A DNA stretch of 64,000 nucleotides from Oscillospiraceae bacterium (lineage in GTDB: Bacteria > Bacillota > Clostridia > Oscillospirales > Ruminococcaceae). The position numbers and the translations under genes are program-made. Under the pieces are notes generated by a model. The model did not search any database and had not been told where the DNA came from. It was given only the letters and a program-made list of their open reading frames with translations. Shown here in pieces: positions 34,400-42,531 of the stretch; position 1 is the first letter of the stretch; every line of letters starts with the position of its first letter. The DNA is taken from contig JAAWRH010000008.1 of NCBI GenBank assembly GCA_022800935.1, positions 35,469-99,468 on the forward strand, written 5' to 3'.

Positions 34400-34800
34400 A
34401 TAAGCGTTGGAACGCAGTGTAGTAAGTGAAAGTAATAAGGGATTTTGTCCCTGCCTGCGGCAGCCTTTTGGTGTTTGGCTTATCTGCCCTTGCCCTTCTG
34501 TTGCCCTTAGCGCCATCTCCCGGTCCGCGAAAGATGCCGTCGGCGGCCAGGGGCCGCCTCCAGCCTTTCGCTGGGGCAAAAAGCCCGGATTGTTTCCTTT
34601 AATGGGTTTACGAATACTGAGGTTAGACTGCCACCGAAACAAAAGATAAAGACGGGCTTTTTGATTTTGGTGCTTTTTAGGCGTGGTTAAACGGAATTTT
34701 TTAGTTCGTGCAGGGTATTTCGCCCTCTGCGGAGGGCGACCAAAGGGCGCCGCCCTTTGGAAACCTGCCACTTTCGAGAAAGCGGCCAAAGCTTTTAATT
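34400..34800 (-). other. Long structured leader of murE, possibly a dispersed repeat element
   Basis: The 504-base gap between the PBP gene and murE has no supported gene. On the minus strand it starts with a promoter and contains nested hairpins: CCAAAGGGCG with its complement (34738-34762 region), a CGCCCTC...GAGGGCG pair (34720-34740) and GC-rich pairings at 34550-34610. An open frame at 34316-34789 has atypical composition, overlaps the murE start and has no ribosome site. The run of small GC-rich palindromes looks like intergenic repeat families I remember from Oscillospiraceae genomes; only one copy lies in this window. Confidence 0.4.
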
Positions 34801-34828
34801 TGCGCCGCTCTGTTTGGACTTCCTTAAT

Positions 34829-34859
34829 TTTATAACACCTCTACGGCGGTTTCTGTCAA
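34829..34859 (-). promoter_or_regulatory. Promoter upstream of the murE leader
   Basis: On the minus strand, a perfect TTGACA (34854-34859), a 19-base spacer and TATAAA (34829-34834). The spacer is two bases over the optimum. It would give a leader of about 440 bases before murE. Confidence 0.5.
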
Positions 34860-34884
34860 AATAGTGTCCTTGCGGTAAGATTCC

Positions 34885-37173
34885 CTATTCCGTGGGTACC
34901 ACCGGCTCATCAGAATTCGTAAGGTCCTCAGCCGCGTTCTGATTGATAAAGTTGACCGTGATGACGCTTCCCATCTCCAGCATCTCCCCCGGCTCCACAC
35001 TCTGGGATACGGCTACCGTCCCCTCCGCGTCAATGTCCGCCCCCACAATGCGCAGGTTCAGCCTGCTGGAGACAATCCGCTTGTTGGCCTCGGTACCGCT
35101 GCACCCCACCACATCCGGGACCTCCATCATGGGGGTTTCGGTTTCCTGGTCGGTGTACAGAATGACCGTCGAGCCCTTAGGCACCGGCGCGCCCGCCGAC
35201 GGAACCTGGCGGATAACCTCCGCGCCGTTGCCCATCAGCCGTCCCTGAAGTCCCGCGTTGGCCATAATGCTCTGTGCCTCGTGGGGCTTTTGGCCCACAA
35301 CGTCCTTGACATAAATCTCCCGCTTTTCCAGCTCTTCCTCCGTGTACTTGGGCTCAATGTCCATATACGGGAGGATATCGGACATGATGGCCCCCACCAC
35401 CGGCGCGGCGATAACCGAGCCGTAGGCGGATTTCAGCTCCGGCTCGTCAATGAGCACCAGCACCGCCACCTTGGGGTCGTCGGCGGGGGCAAAGCCGAAG
35501 AAGGAAAGCACATGGTCGGTCACCTGACCGTATTCATCCAGTTGGTCCAGCTTCTGGGAGGTTCCGGTCTTTCCGCCCACCCGGTATCCCGCCACATAGG
35601 CGCCGTTGCCGGACCCTTCGCTGACCACCTTTTCCGCCATGGAAGCCACCATCTTGGAGGTTTCGTTGGATATCACCTGGCGGCGTACCGTTCTGTCATA
35701 GGATTCCACCACGTTGCCCTGGGCGTCCAGTACCTGCTTTACCACAAAGGGTTTGAGCAGATAGCCGCCGTTGATGGTGGCCACGTCGGCGGTAATCATC
35801 TGAATGGGCGTCACCTTGAAGGTCTGGCCGAAGGAGGAGCTGGAAAGCTCCACGATGCCCATTTTGTCCACCCGGTGATAAATGCTGTCCGCCTCGCCCG
35901 GAATGTCGATGCCGGTCTTTTCGGTCAGCCCAAAGGCTTCAAAGTACTTGGAAAAGGTCTCGGCCCCCATCCGCTGGCCCAGGGTCATAAAGCCTGGGTT
36001 GCAGGAGTTCACCAGGATATCGTTGAGGGTCTCCTGGCCATGGCCAGAGGTTTTCCAGCAGTGGATGGATCGGTTGGCTACCTCCAGCACGCCGTTGCAG
36101 TAAAAGCTATCCGTTTCCCTGGCATGGCCGCTTTCGACAGCGGAGGCCAATGTCACCAGCTTAAAGACCGAACCCGGCTCATAGGGGTCGGAAACGGCCT
36201 TGTTGCGCCATTGGTTGAACCGTTCCTTGGAAAGCTGTTCCTCGTATTCCTCCCCGTTCAGTCCCTCCAGGCGCTCCAGGGCCTTGACATTGTTCACCTC
36301 GTTGAAGCTGTTGGGGTCAAAGTCCTCCTTGGTAGCCATAGCCAGAATCTCCCCCGTGTTGACGTCCATGACAATGCCGGAGATTCGCTTTGCCGGGTTG
36401 TGGGCGATAAGCGCCGTATCCAGGGCCTTTTCCAGGTAGTGCTGGACCACCTCGTCGATGGTCAGCACCAGGCTCTGTCCGTCCTCGGCGGGAATATGCT
36501 CCTTATAATTGTTGTCCATCTCGTTGCCCACCGCGTTGCGGGCAGAGAGGACTCTTCCCGGCGTTCCCGCCAGCCGTTTGTTGTAGTAGGCCTCAATTCC
36601 GTAGGCGCCGCCCTCGTCGTTGCAGAAGCCGATAACCGTCGAGGCAAAGCTCCCGTAGGGGTAAAAACGCCGGGTGGATTCCTCAAAATCGATTCCCTTC
36701 AGGCTGTATGCTTTCTCCGCTTCCAGGATCTCCTCCAGCACCGGGCGGGTGATCCTCTTTTTAACTATTTCATAATATCTTGTAGAGTCCTCTGTCAGCT
36801 TCAGCACGTCCGAATATGTAACCCCATCCAGAATATTGGAAAGATGGGTCGCCACCTTCTGGGCCATGGGGGTGTCCCCTTCTTTTAGGTTATCATCCGC
36901 CTGGTGGATGGCATTGGGGGAAATAACCACATTCCACACTGTCGCGCTCTGGGCCAGGGTATTTCCGTTGCGGTCGTAGATGTTGCCCCGCTTGGCCGGG
37001 ATGATGGTGCTGTTCATCTGCTGCTGGTTGGCCCCTGTCCGGAGCTCGTCAGAATAATCGCTGATGCACAGCTTCCACAATTGGTAGATCACACACGGAA
37101 AGCCGACCGCGATGATCAGCGCCTCGAAGATGATAATCCAGACCCTCGACCCTTTTCCGGCTGTTACCGCCAT
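34885..37173 (-). CDS. ftsI: Class B penicillin-binding protein with PASTA domains (FtsI/SpoVD type)
   Basis: A 762-residue transpeptidase anchored by one N-terminal helix (about residues 12-32). The dimerisation domain contains R-G-N-I-Y-D-R-N-G. The transpeptidase motifs are S-V-F-K (SxxK) near residue 330, S-C-N (SxN) near 385, and K-T-G-T near 535. Two PASTA domains form the C-terminus. It cross-links peptidoglycan at the septum with FtsW. The ATG at 37173 has AAAGGCG 10 bases upstream; the open frame reaches 37308 without a ribosome site. With PASTA domains and this position it resembles SpoVD or a FtsI/PBP2x; I cannot separate a vegetative from a sporulation role. Confidence 0.93.
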   Translation of the reverse strand: MAVTAGKGSRVWIIIFEALIIAVGFPCVIYQLWKLCISDYSDELRTGANQQQMNSTIIPAKRGNIYDRNGNTLAQSATVWNVVISPNAIHQADDNLKEGDTPMAQKVATHLSNILDGVTYSDVLKLTEDSTRYYEIVKKRITRPVLEEILEAEKAYSLKGIDFEESTRRFYPYGSFASTVIGFCNDEGGAYGIEAYYNKRLAGTPGRVLSARNAVGNEMDNNYKEHIPAEDGQSLVLTIDEVVQHYLEKALDTALIAHNPAKRISGIVMDVNTGEILAMATKEDFDPNSFNEVNNVKALERLEGLNGEEYEEQLSKERFNQWRNKAVSDPYEPGSVFKLVTLASAVESGHARETDSFYCNGVLEVANRSIHCWKTSGHGQETLNDILVNSCNPGFMTLGQRMGAETFSKYFEAFGLTEKTGIDIPGEADSIYHRVDKMGIVELSSSSFGQTFKVTPIQMITADVATINGGYLLKPFVVKQVLDAQGNVVESYDRTVRRQVISNETSKMVASMAEKVVSEGSGNGAYVAGYRVGGKTGTSQKLDQLDEYGQVTDHVLSFFGFAPADDPKVAVLVLIDEPELKSAYGSVIAAPVVGAIMSDILPYMDIEPKYTEEELEKREIYVKDVVGQKPHEAQSIMANAGLQGRLMGNGAEVIRQVPSAGAPVPKGSTVILYTDQETETPMMEVPDVVGCSGTEANKRIVSSRLNLRIVGADIDAEGTVAVSQSVEPGEMLEMGSVITVNFINQNAAEDLTNSDEPVVPTE

Positions 37174-37393
37174 AGTTTTATCACGCCTTTCTTCTGCGGG
37201 CCCGTGCAAGCGCCCGCCGTTCAGCGCTGTACCAGCCGATTGTTGTCCGTCCGCCGCTTTTCGCCCATCCTCTGCCGCCCTGACGCTTTTCCGCGTTATG
37301 GCGGGCAAAGAGGCAAAAATCTTTAAACCGTTTCCGAAAGAACCTTCCCCCTCCTCTCCGCAGACGCCGGAGATTCTTTCAGGGTTTCCCCTT

Positions 37394-37972
37394 CTATCCT
37401 ATTTCAGCATCCGCCCGGTTATGCCCAAATGTTTTGGAAATCCACCGGCGGAACCGTTCCATCAGGCTGCTCTCCCCGGAGGAGCTGTACAGCGTCACCG
37501 ACTCACCCTGCTCCACATTGACATACTGCACCTGGTCCTGCCCCACCTTGGACATACCTAGGGTGGTGGTGGCGTATTCCTCAATGTTTTTCAGGGAAAT
37601 CTTCGCCTCCAACTCGGTCTGAAGCCGGGTGTACTCGCCGGTCAGGGTGTTGAGCTCCTCGTTTTTGACGCCGATATCCTCGTTGATGGTGGCCAGCACC
37701 GCCTGGCTGTACAGCATGAGGACCGCCAGCGGCACAATGATAAGGGCCATGACGGCGATATTGGCAAGCCATTTTCTGGTGGAGGCGTTTCTCAGCTCTC
37801 TGGCGGAGGTTTCCACAACGCGCAGAGCGTTCGGATTGTTTTTCTCGTTTTTTCGCTTTTCCCCGGAGGGTGCTTCAAAGCGGGAAAAATCGTATTGGGC
37901 CTTTGGGACCTGATGGGCCCTGGAATCCTGTAGGCGGCGGCTGTAATCCCGCGCCGCAGATGAGATAGGCAC
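37394..37972 (-). CDS. ftsL: FtsL-like septum protein
   Basis: A 192-residue bitopic protein. The cytoplasmic part (residues 1-67) is basic. A membrane helix follows at about 68-92 (W-L-A-N-I-A-V-M-A-L-I-I), then a Leu-zipper-like coiled coil (about 95-125) and a short tail with the typical E-E-Y-A-T-T-x-L-G-M. The position between rsmH and the PBP gene supports FtsL, which bridges FtsB and FtsQ. The start codon is GTG with GGAGGTGAT 4-12 bases upstream. Sequence conservation is low, so the call rests on architecture and place. About 220 bases without a supported gene separate it from the PBP start. Confidence 0.85.
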   Translation of the reverse strand: MPISSAARDYSRRLQDSRAHQVPKAQYDFSRFEAPSGEKRKNEKNNPNALRVVETSARELRNASTRKWLANIAVMALIIVPLAVLMLYSQAVLATINEDIGVKNEELNTLTGEYTRLQTELEAKISLKNIEEYATTTLGMSKVGQDQVQYVNVEQGESVTLYSSSGESSLMERFRRWISKTFGHNRADAEIG

Positions 37973-38079
37973 CGCGCATCACCTCCGTTTCTGCCGCTGG
38001 GCGGCATGTTGTCAACTCAAACGAGTTTTAAGTTTGGTTTTCTTTCAGTCAAAGGCATTGTCCTGGATGCCGCGCCGCC

Positions 38080-39018
38080 TTATCCTATTCTCTCTATCAT
38101 CCTCAAATGTGCTGAATGGCTCCTGCTGTTCTCATCCAGCTCCCGCTGGGAGGGGACCACCGGCTTGCGGGTGACAAGCCTGCCGCGGGGCTTTCGCCCG
38201 CAGACGCAGACCGGGAAATCCGGCGGGCAGATACATCCCTGGGCCAGTCCGGCGAACTTCTGCTTTACCATTCTGTCCTCCAGGGAGTGAAAGGTGATGA
38301 TGCAGAAGCGCCCCCCTGGGGCCAGACGGTCAAAGGCCGCGTCCAGGCACTGGGAAAGGCTGTCCAGCTCCCCATTGACGGCAATGCGTATGGCCTGAAA
38401 GGTCCGTTTTGCGGGGTGTCCCCCTTCCCTTCTGGCTGCCGCCGGAATAGAGGCGGAGATTATCTCGCACAGCTCCCCTGTTGTGGCAACGGGCTTTTTC
38501 TCCCGCGCCTTGGCTATATTTTTGGCGATGGAAAGGGCATACCGTTCCTCGCCGAACTCCCGCAGAATCCGCGTCAGCTCCGGTACCTCCCATTGGTTGA
38601 CCAGATCATACGCGGAAAATCCCGATTGGCTCATCCGCATATCCAGCGGGGCGTCGGTGTGGTAGGAAAATCCTCGCTCCGGCGTGTCCAGCTGATGGGA
38701 GGAAACTCCCAGGTCCAGCAGAATCCCGTCGGCGCACGCTATCCCCAGCTCGTCCAGCACCTGGGGAATCCGGGCGAAGTCCGATTCTATCACCTGGGCG
38801 GCGGGGTAGGGCTTCAGCCGCTCCGCCGCCGCGGCCACCGCGTCCGGGTCCTTGTCCAGGGAGATAAGCCGCCCCCCTGCGCCGGGGTCAAGGCGCTTTG
38901 CAATCTCGCGGGAGTGTCCCGCGCCTCCGGCGGTGCCGTCCACATAAATGCCGTCCGGGCGAAGCTTCAGCCCCTCCAGACATTCCGCCAGCAGCACCGG
39001 CTTATGGGAAAAAGCCAT
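38080..39018 (-). CDS. rsmH: 16S rRNA (cytosine(1402)-N4)-methyltransferase
   Basis: A 312-residue RsmH (MraW). The N-terminus reads F-S-H-K-P-V-L-L, followed by the SAM motif D-G-T-A-G-G-A-G-H-S at about residues 27-36, D-L-G-V-S-S-H-Q-L-D, and the late A-P-G-G-R and F-H-S-L-E-D-R motifs. The enzyme methylates C1402 in the ribosomal P site. The ATG at 39018 has GAGGAGG 7 bases upstream; an open stretch before it belongs to the mraZ-rsmH gap and lacks coding features. It is second in the dcw cluster. Confidence 0.96.
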   Translation of the reverse strand: MAFSHKPVLLAECLEGLKLRPDGIYVDGTAGGAGHSREIAKRLDPGAGGRLISLDKDPDAVAAAAERLKPYPAAQVIESDFARIPQVLDELGIACADGILLDLGVSSHQLDTPERGFSYHTDAPLDMRMSQSGFSAYDLVNQWEVPELTRILREFGEERYALSIAKNIAKAREKKPVATTGELCEIISASIPAAARREGGHPAKRTFQAIRIAVNGELDSLSQCLDAAFDRLAPGGRFCIITFHSLEDRMVKQKFAGLAQGCICPPDFPVCVCGRKPRGRLVTRKPVVPSQRELDENSRSHSAHLRMIERIG

Positions 39019-39128
39019 TGGACGCGCCTCCTCTCCCTGCGCCGGGAATATCCGCCCCATTCCGGCGGCGGAGCTTCCCCATTGCCATATTTGAAATTGC
39101 CGCGCTACCGTTTTCCCGGCTGCGCGGC

Positions 39129-39548
39129 TCAGAAGCCAAGTTTTACCATGGCCTCTACCACCTGGTCGTTGGTCAGAGAAGCGCAGACCGCCTCCCAGCG
39201 CTCCTTGCTCCATATCTCCGCCCGAACCGACGCGCCGATGATAGTGACCTCCTTGTCCAGCCCCGCGTACTCCCGCAGGTACTGGGGGATGAGGAACCGC
39301 CCCTGCTTGTCCGTCTCCACCTGAACGGCGGAGGCAAACAGGAACCGGGCCACCGACCGGGACTCCACCATGGAGGAATCCCGAATGCGCTCCTCCAGCT
39401 TCATCCAGCCCTCTATGGGGTACATAAACAGGCAGTTGTCCAATCCCTTGGCCAGAATGAACTGACCGCCCAGGTCGTCCTTGATTTTAGCGGGAACCAT
39501 AATCCGCCCTTTGGCGTCTAACGTATACTGGTATTCGCCAATCAGCAT
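39129..39548 (-). CDS. mraZ: Transcriptional regulator MraZ
   Basis: A 139-residue MraZ with two AbrB-like swapped-hairpin repeats: G-E-Y-Q-Y-T-L-D-A-K-G-R at the N-terminus and V-E-T-D-K-Q-G-R-F-L-I-P in the second half. MraZ forms rings that bind direct repeats upstream of its own operon. The ATG at 39548 gives the usual family start; a GTG sixteen codons upstream has no ribosome site. The promoter and three 10-bp boxes directly upstream fit autoregulation. It is the first gene of the dcw cluster. Confidence 0.94.
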   Translation of the reverse strand: MLIGEYQYTLDAKGRIMVPAKIKDDLGGQFILAKGLDNCLFMYPIEGWMKLEERIRDSSMVESRSVARFLFASAVQVETDKQGRFLIPQYLREYAGLDKEVTIIGASVRAEIWSKERWEAVCASLTNDQVVEAMVKLGF

Positions 39549-39639
39549 ACCGGGCGGCACGTCCTTTCTGATGGACTTGAAAACGGCTGTCTTCACGTTT
39601 GCAGCTATCTGTGGCTTTCAATGGAAAAGTGCTCTTTTT

Positions 39640-39669
39640 CCACCACTTTTCACCACTTATTCCCACTTC
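39640..39669 (-). promoter_or_regulatory. MraZ box: three 10-bp direct repeats
   Basis: On the minus strand three consecutive units, AAGTGGGAAT, AAGTGGTGAA and AAGTGGTGGA, in exact 10-base register. GTGG-type repeats with this spacing are the known binding sites of MraZ. They start 8 bases after the -10 box, where a bound ring would block the polymerase. Confidence 0.85.
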
Positions 39670-39676
39670 AGTTTCC

Positions 39677-39705
39677 ATTATAAACTTTTTTATAAAAAAT
39701 TGCAA
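39677..39705 (-). promoter_or_regulatory. Promoter of the dcw cluster
   Basis: On the minus strand, TTGCAA (39700-39705), a 17-base A/T-rich spacer and TATAAT (39677-39682), followed at once by the MraZ boxes. Confidence 0.75.
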
Positions 39706-39960
39706 CCCTTGATTGGTGTCACATGTGGAAAAAAGCTCTTACTTTTAATTTTTTCATCCTATTTTTTCCCGATATTTTTATTTTTTATCAAGTTATTCCC
39801 CTTTCTTCGGGAAATCGTGTTTTTTCATGCGGCCCCCGCCCTGGACAGTACTCCGAAGATTTCCACTGTCAAATGGACCTTTTTTCACTTTTGTTTTTCC
39901 TTGCCGCGCAAATGCAAAAGGAGCTGTTCCTGCTGGCTGCTTTATTTGTAAATTTTTTCG

Positions 39961-39992
39961 TATCCCCTTGCATAAATCCAGCGAAGGGGATA
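39961..39992. promoter_or_regulatory. Inverted repeat upstream of the toxin-antitoxin pair
   Basis: A perfect 9-base inverted repeat, TATCCCCTT (39961-39969) and AAGGGGATA (39984-39992), spaced by 14 bases. It lies 64 bases before the antitoxin start and next to possible -10 boxes (TATGCT 39991, TATAAG 39996). It is a candidate operator for autoregulation by the antitoxin. The rest of the gap 39706-40055 is AT-rich and no gene was supported in it. Confidence 0.5.
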
Positions 39993-40055
39993 TGCTATAA
40001 GTGAGAAAATAAGAAATTCCAACTTGTAAAGCCCAAAGCAAAAGGAGATGGTCGT

Positions 40056-40316
40056 ATGCTGGCCGAATTACGCCAGAAAGCCCAGATTACGATACCAAGA
40101 GAAATTATTGTCAAGCTCGGCCTGTCCGAGGGTGACAAACTGGACATCTTTGAGAAAGACGGTTCTATCTGCATGATGCCGGTAGTTGTCTACCCAAAGA
40201 AATATTTGAGCGAGCTCAAGCAAGAAATCAGCGATGTAAAAGCAAAGCTCGCATCCGGGGAACAGCCGGTCTTTGACAGCGTGGACGCCCTGTTTGACAA
40301 ATTGGAGACAGAATAA
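40056..40316 (+). CDS. AbrB/MazE-type antitoxin
   Basis: An 86-residue protein. Residues 1-45 form a swapped-hairpin AbrB domain with K-A-Q-I-T-I-P-R-E-I-I-V-K-L-G-L-S-E-G-D-K, the standard DNA-binding hairpin of MazE/VapB-type antitoxins. The second half is helical and charged, as expected for a part that wraps the toxin. AGGAG stands 9 bases upstream. The stop codon overlaps the toxin start as TAATG. It would neutralise the RelE-like toxin and repress the operon through the inverted repeat upstream. Confidence 0.88.
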   Translation: MLAELRQKAQITIPREIIVKLGLSEGDKLDIFEKDGSICMMPVVVYPKKYLSELKQEISDVKAKLASGEQPVFDSVDALFDKLETE

Positions 40317-40582
40317 TGGCGTATGAATTTACCTTTACACCCCGTTTCCAAAAGCATTTCAGGAATCTGACCACACAGGAGAAGAAGCAGCTTAAAAATA
40401 AGCTAACACTTCTGGCTGAGAATCCTTTCCATCCGTCGCTGCGGACCAAACGCATTCAGGGCACCATGGACCTTTTCGAGTGCAGCGTCAACATGGACAT
40501 CCGCATCATCTGGTATTACGAAGACGATAAAATGATTATCCTGGTAGATGTGGGGCATCACGACATATTAAAGCAATTTTAA
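40316..40582 (+). CDS. RelE/ParE-superfamily toxin
   Basis: An 88-residue protein of the RelE/YafQ fold. It starts F-T-F-T-P-R-F-Q-K-H-F-R-N-L, has a Leu/Lys-rich helix pair, and later P-S-L-R-T-K-R-I-Q-G and I-R-I-I-W-Y-Y, ending in V-D-V-G-H-H-D-I-L. Members cut mRNA on the ribosome or poison gyrase; which applies cannot be read here. The pairing of an AbrB-type antitoxin with a RelE-type toxin is a known mixed combination. It overlaps the antitoxin by one base and is followed by a strong terminator. Confidence 0.88.
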   Translation: MAYEFTFTPRFQKHFRNLTTQEKKQLKNKLTLLAENPFHPSLRTKRIQGTMDLFECSVNMDIRIIWYYEDDKMIILVDVGHHDILKQF

Positions 40583-40587
40583 GCAAC

Positions 40588-40634
40588 AAGGGACTGCCTC
40601 GAAACGATAATTATGTCGTTTTGAGACAGTCCCT
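40588..40634. terminator. Bidirectional terminator after the toxin gene
   Basis: A stem of about 20 bp with one or two mismatches (arms 40588-40607 and 40615-40634) containing AGGGACTG and CAGTCCCT. It lies between the convergent toxin and ABC exporter genes. Confidence 0.75.
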
Positions 40635-40649
40635 CAATCATTTTAACGA

Positions 40650-42485
40650 TTAGGCATTGGCCTGCATCTTCCGCATCATGGCTTCCTCCATGAACTGCTG
40701 GTTGTACAGAGAATAATAATACCCCTTTTCCTTCAGCAGCGACTTGTGATCCCCCTGCTCAATGATCTTTCCGTCCCTAACCACCAGTATTAGGTCCGCC
40801 TGGCGTATGGTGGAGAGTCTGTGGGCAATCAGGAACGAGGTACGGTTCTCCAGAAGATGGGATATGGCCTGCTGAATCAGCAGCTCCGTCTGGGTGTCGA
40901 TGGAGGATGTCGCCTCGTCCAGCACAAAAATCCTGGGATCGGCCAGCACCGCCCGTGCAAAGGAGATAAGCTGCTTTTCCCCGGTGGAAAGGCGGTCGCC
41001 CCCCTCTCCCACGTCGCTGTCATAACCCTTTTCCAGCTTGGCGACAACGGTGTCGGCGGAAACCTTCCGGGCTGCCTCCTGAATCTGCTCGTCGGTGGCC
41101 TCCAGCTTGCCGTATCGGATGTTCTCCCGCACCGTCCCGGAGAACAGATGGGGGTTTTGCAGCACATAGCCGATGTTGCTGTGCAGCCATAGCTGGGAGC
41201 GCTCCCGGTAATCCACCCCGTCGATGAGCACCTGCCCCTCGGTGGGTTCAAAGAACCGGCAGGCCAGGTTGACCAGGGTAGACTTTCCGGCTCCGGTCTC
41301 ACCGACAATGGCGACAGTGGTCCCCGCCGGAATTTTCAGGTTGAAATGCCGCAGCACATAGTCTCCGCCGTCGGGGTATTTAAAGGAGACGTCCCTGAAT
41401 TCAATGTCCCCCCGGATGGGCTCCCAGTTTTCCCGTTTGCCCTCAAAGGAATCGCCGTATTTGGCGATAACTTCGGGAGAATCCACAATGTCGGGTTTCT
41501 TTTCCAGCAGCCCGGACACACGTTCGATGTTCGGCTGGGTGGCGACAAGATCCGCCAGGAAGCCCGCCACGTTCTGTATCGGCTCCACAATGCCGATGGC
41601 ATAGGAGATAAAGGCGGACAGGGTGCCGAAGGCAATCACCTCGTTCATCACCAGATAGCCGCCCCTTGCCAGCACAAAGCCCACAGCAATGGCGCTGCAA
41701 AAGGCAATGGAGGGGATATAGACGGCGCGGAGCATGGCGGTATGGACCGAGGTCCGGCGCATCTGATTGGTGAGCTGGGAAAAATCCTCAAAGTTCTTGT
41801 CCTCAATCACCAGCGTCTTGGAGGTCTTTGCCCCGGTAATCCCCTCGTTATAGGCGCCGGTAATCTGGGAGTTGATCCGGCGTACCTCCCGGTTGCCCTG
41901 GAGAATACGTTTCTGGAAGTACATCGTCAGAATTGAGATAAAGGGCACAGTCAGCAGCACATATCCCGCCAGCCTGATATTGAGCATGGACATGGAGATA
42001 AAGGCTCCGATGATGTAGGCGATAGCCCACATCATGTCCACCAGCCCCCAGGAAACCATCCCGGAAATCCTCCCGGAATCGCTCATGACCCTGGCGAGGA
42101 TGTAGCCCACTGGGGTGGTGTTGTAGTAGGAAAAGGACAGAGTTTGCAGATGTACAAAGGCGGCCCGTTTCAAATCCCGGCCGACCCGCATTTCAATCAC
42201 CATGGAAAGCCGGGAAAATAGGATGACAATCGCCGTCTGACCGGCGATCATGGCAAAGTAGGACGCGACAAAGGGCGAAAAGCCCTCAAGCTGGCCGGGA
42301 ACGATAAAATGGTCCACAGCATAGCTCTGCATCAGGGGGAAAAAGACGTCGATCACCGCGGAGAGCAGCATCAGCCCTATCACCCCGAAAAGCTCCTTCC
42401 AATAGGGCTTGAAAAAGGGAACCATCTTCGCCCATATTTTTAAGTCAAGGGACTTGTTATATTCTTCTTCCTGAATGGAAGCCAT
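40650..42485 (-). CDS. Heterodimeric ABC exporter, subunit with degenerate signature
   Basis: A 611-residue fused permease-ATPase. Six membrane helices lie in residues about 30-320. The ATPase has Walker A G-E-T-G-A-G-K-S-T, the signature R-L-S-T-G-E-K-Q instead of LSGGQ, and Walker B F-V-L-D-E-A-T-S-S-I-D with the catalytic Glu. Its partner upstream has a normal signature but Asp in place of the Glu. This complementary pattern is the mark of heterodimeric multidrug exporters such as TM287/288 and LmrCD. AAAGGAG precedes the ATG. The gene is 46 bases downstream of its partner. The substrate is unknown. Confidence 0.93.
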   Translation of the reverse strand: MASIQEEEYNKSLDLKIWAKMVPFFKPYWKELFGVIGLMLLSAVIDVFFPLMQSYAVDHFIVPGQLEGFSPFVASYFAMIAGQTAIVILFSRLSMVIEMRVGRDLKRAAFVHLQTLSFSYYNTTPVGYILARVMSDSGRISGMVSWGLVDMMWAIAYIIGAFISMSMLNIRLAGYVLLTVPFISILTMYFQKRILQGNREVRRINSQITGAYNEGITGAKTSKTLVIEDKNFEDFSQLTNQMRRTSVHTAMLRAVYIPSIAFCSAIAVGFVLARGGYLVMNEVIAFGTLSAFISYAIGIVEPIQNVAGFLADLVATQPNIERVSGLLEKKPDIVDSPEVIAKYGDSFEGKRENWEPIRGDIEFRDVSFKYPDGGDYVLRHFNLKIPAGTTVAIVGETGAGKSTLVNLACRFFEPTEGQVLIDGVDYRERSQLWLHSNIGYVLQNPHLFSGTVRENIRYGKLEATDEQIQEAARKVSADTVVAKLEKGYDSDVGEGGDRLSTGEKQLISFARAVLADPRIFVLDEATSSIDTQTELLIQQAISHLLENRTSFLIAHRLSTIRQADLILVVRDGKIIEQGDHKSLLKEKGYYYSLYNQQFMEEAMMRKMQANA

Positions 42486-42531
42486 AGGATATCAGCTCCT
42501 TTCCCAAGGAATTCCCGAAAAGCAGAGGAAA

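Noticed and set aside
34316..34789. Open frame in the murE leader
   Set aside because: No ribosome site, overlaps the murE start, low-complexity composition, and lies in palindromic DNA.
35281..36888. Plus-strand frame of 535 codons opposite the PASTA PBP gene
   Set aside because: Antisense shadow; the PBP motifs are intact on the other strand.
39706..39955. Short plus-strand frames in the AT-rich gap between mraZ and the toxin-antitoxin pair
   Set aside because: No ribosome sites, Phe-rich translations caused by T-runs, and no similarity to anything I know.
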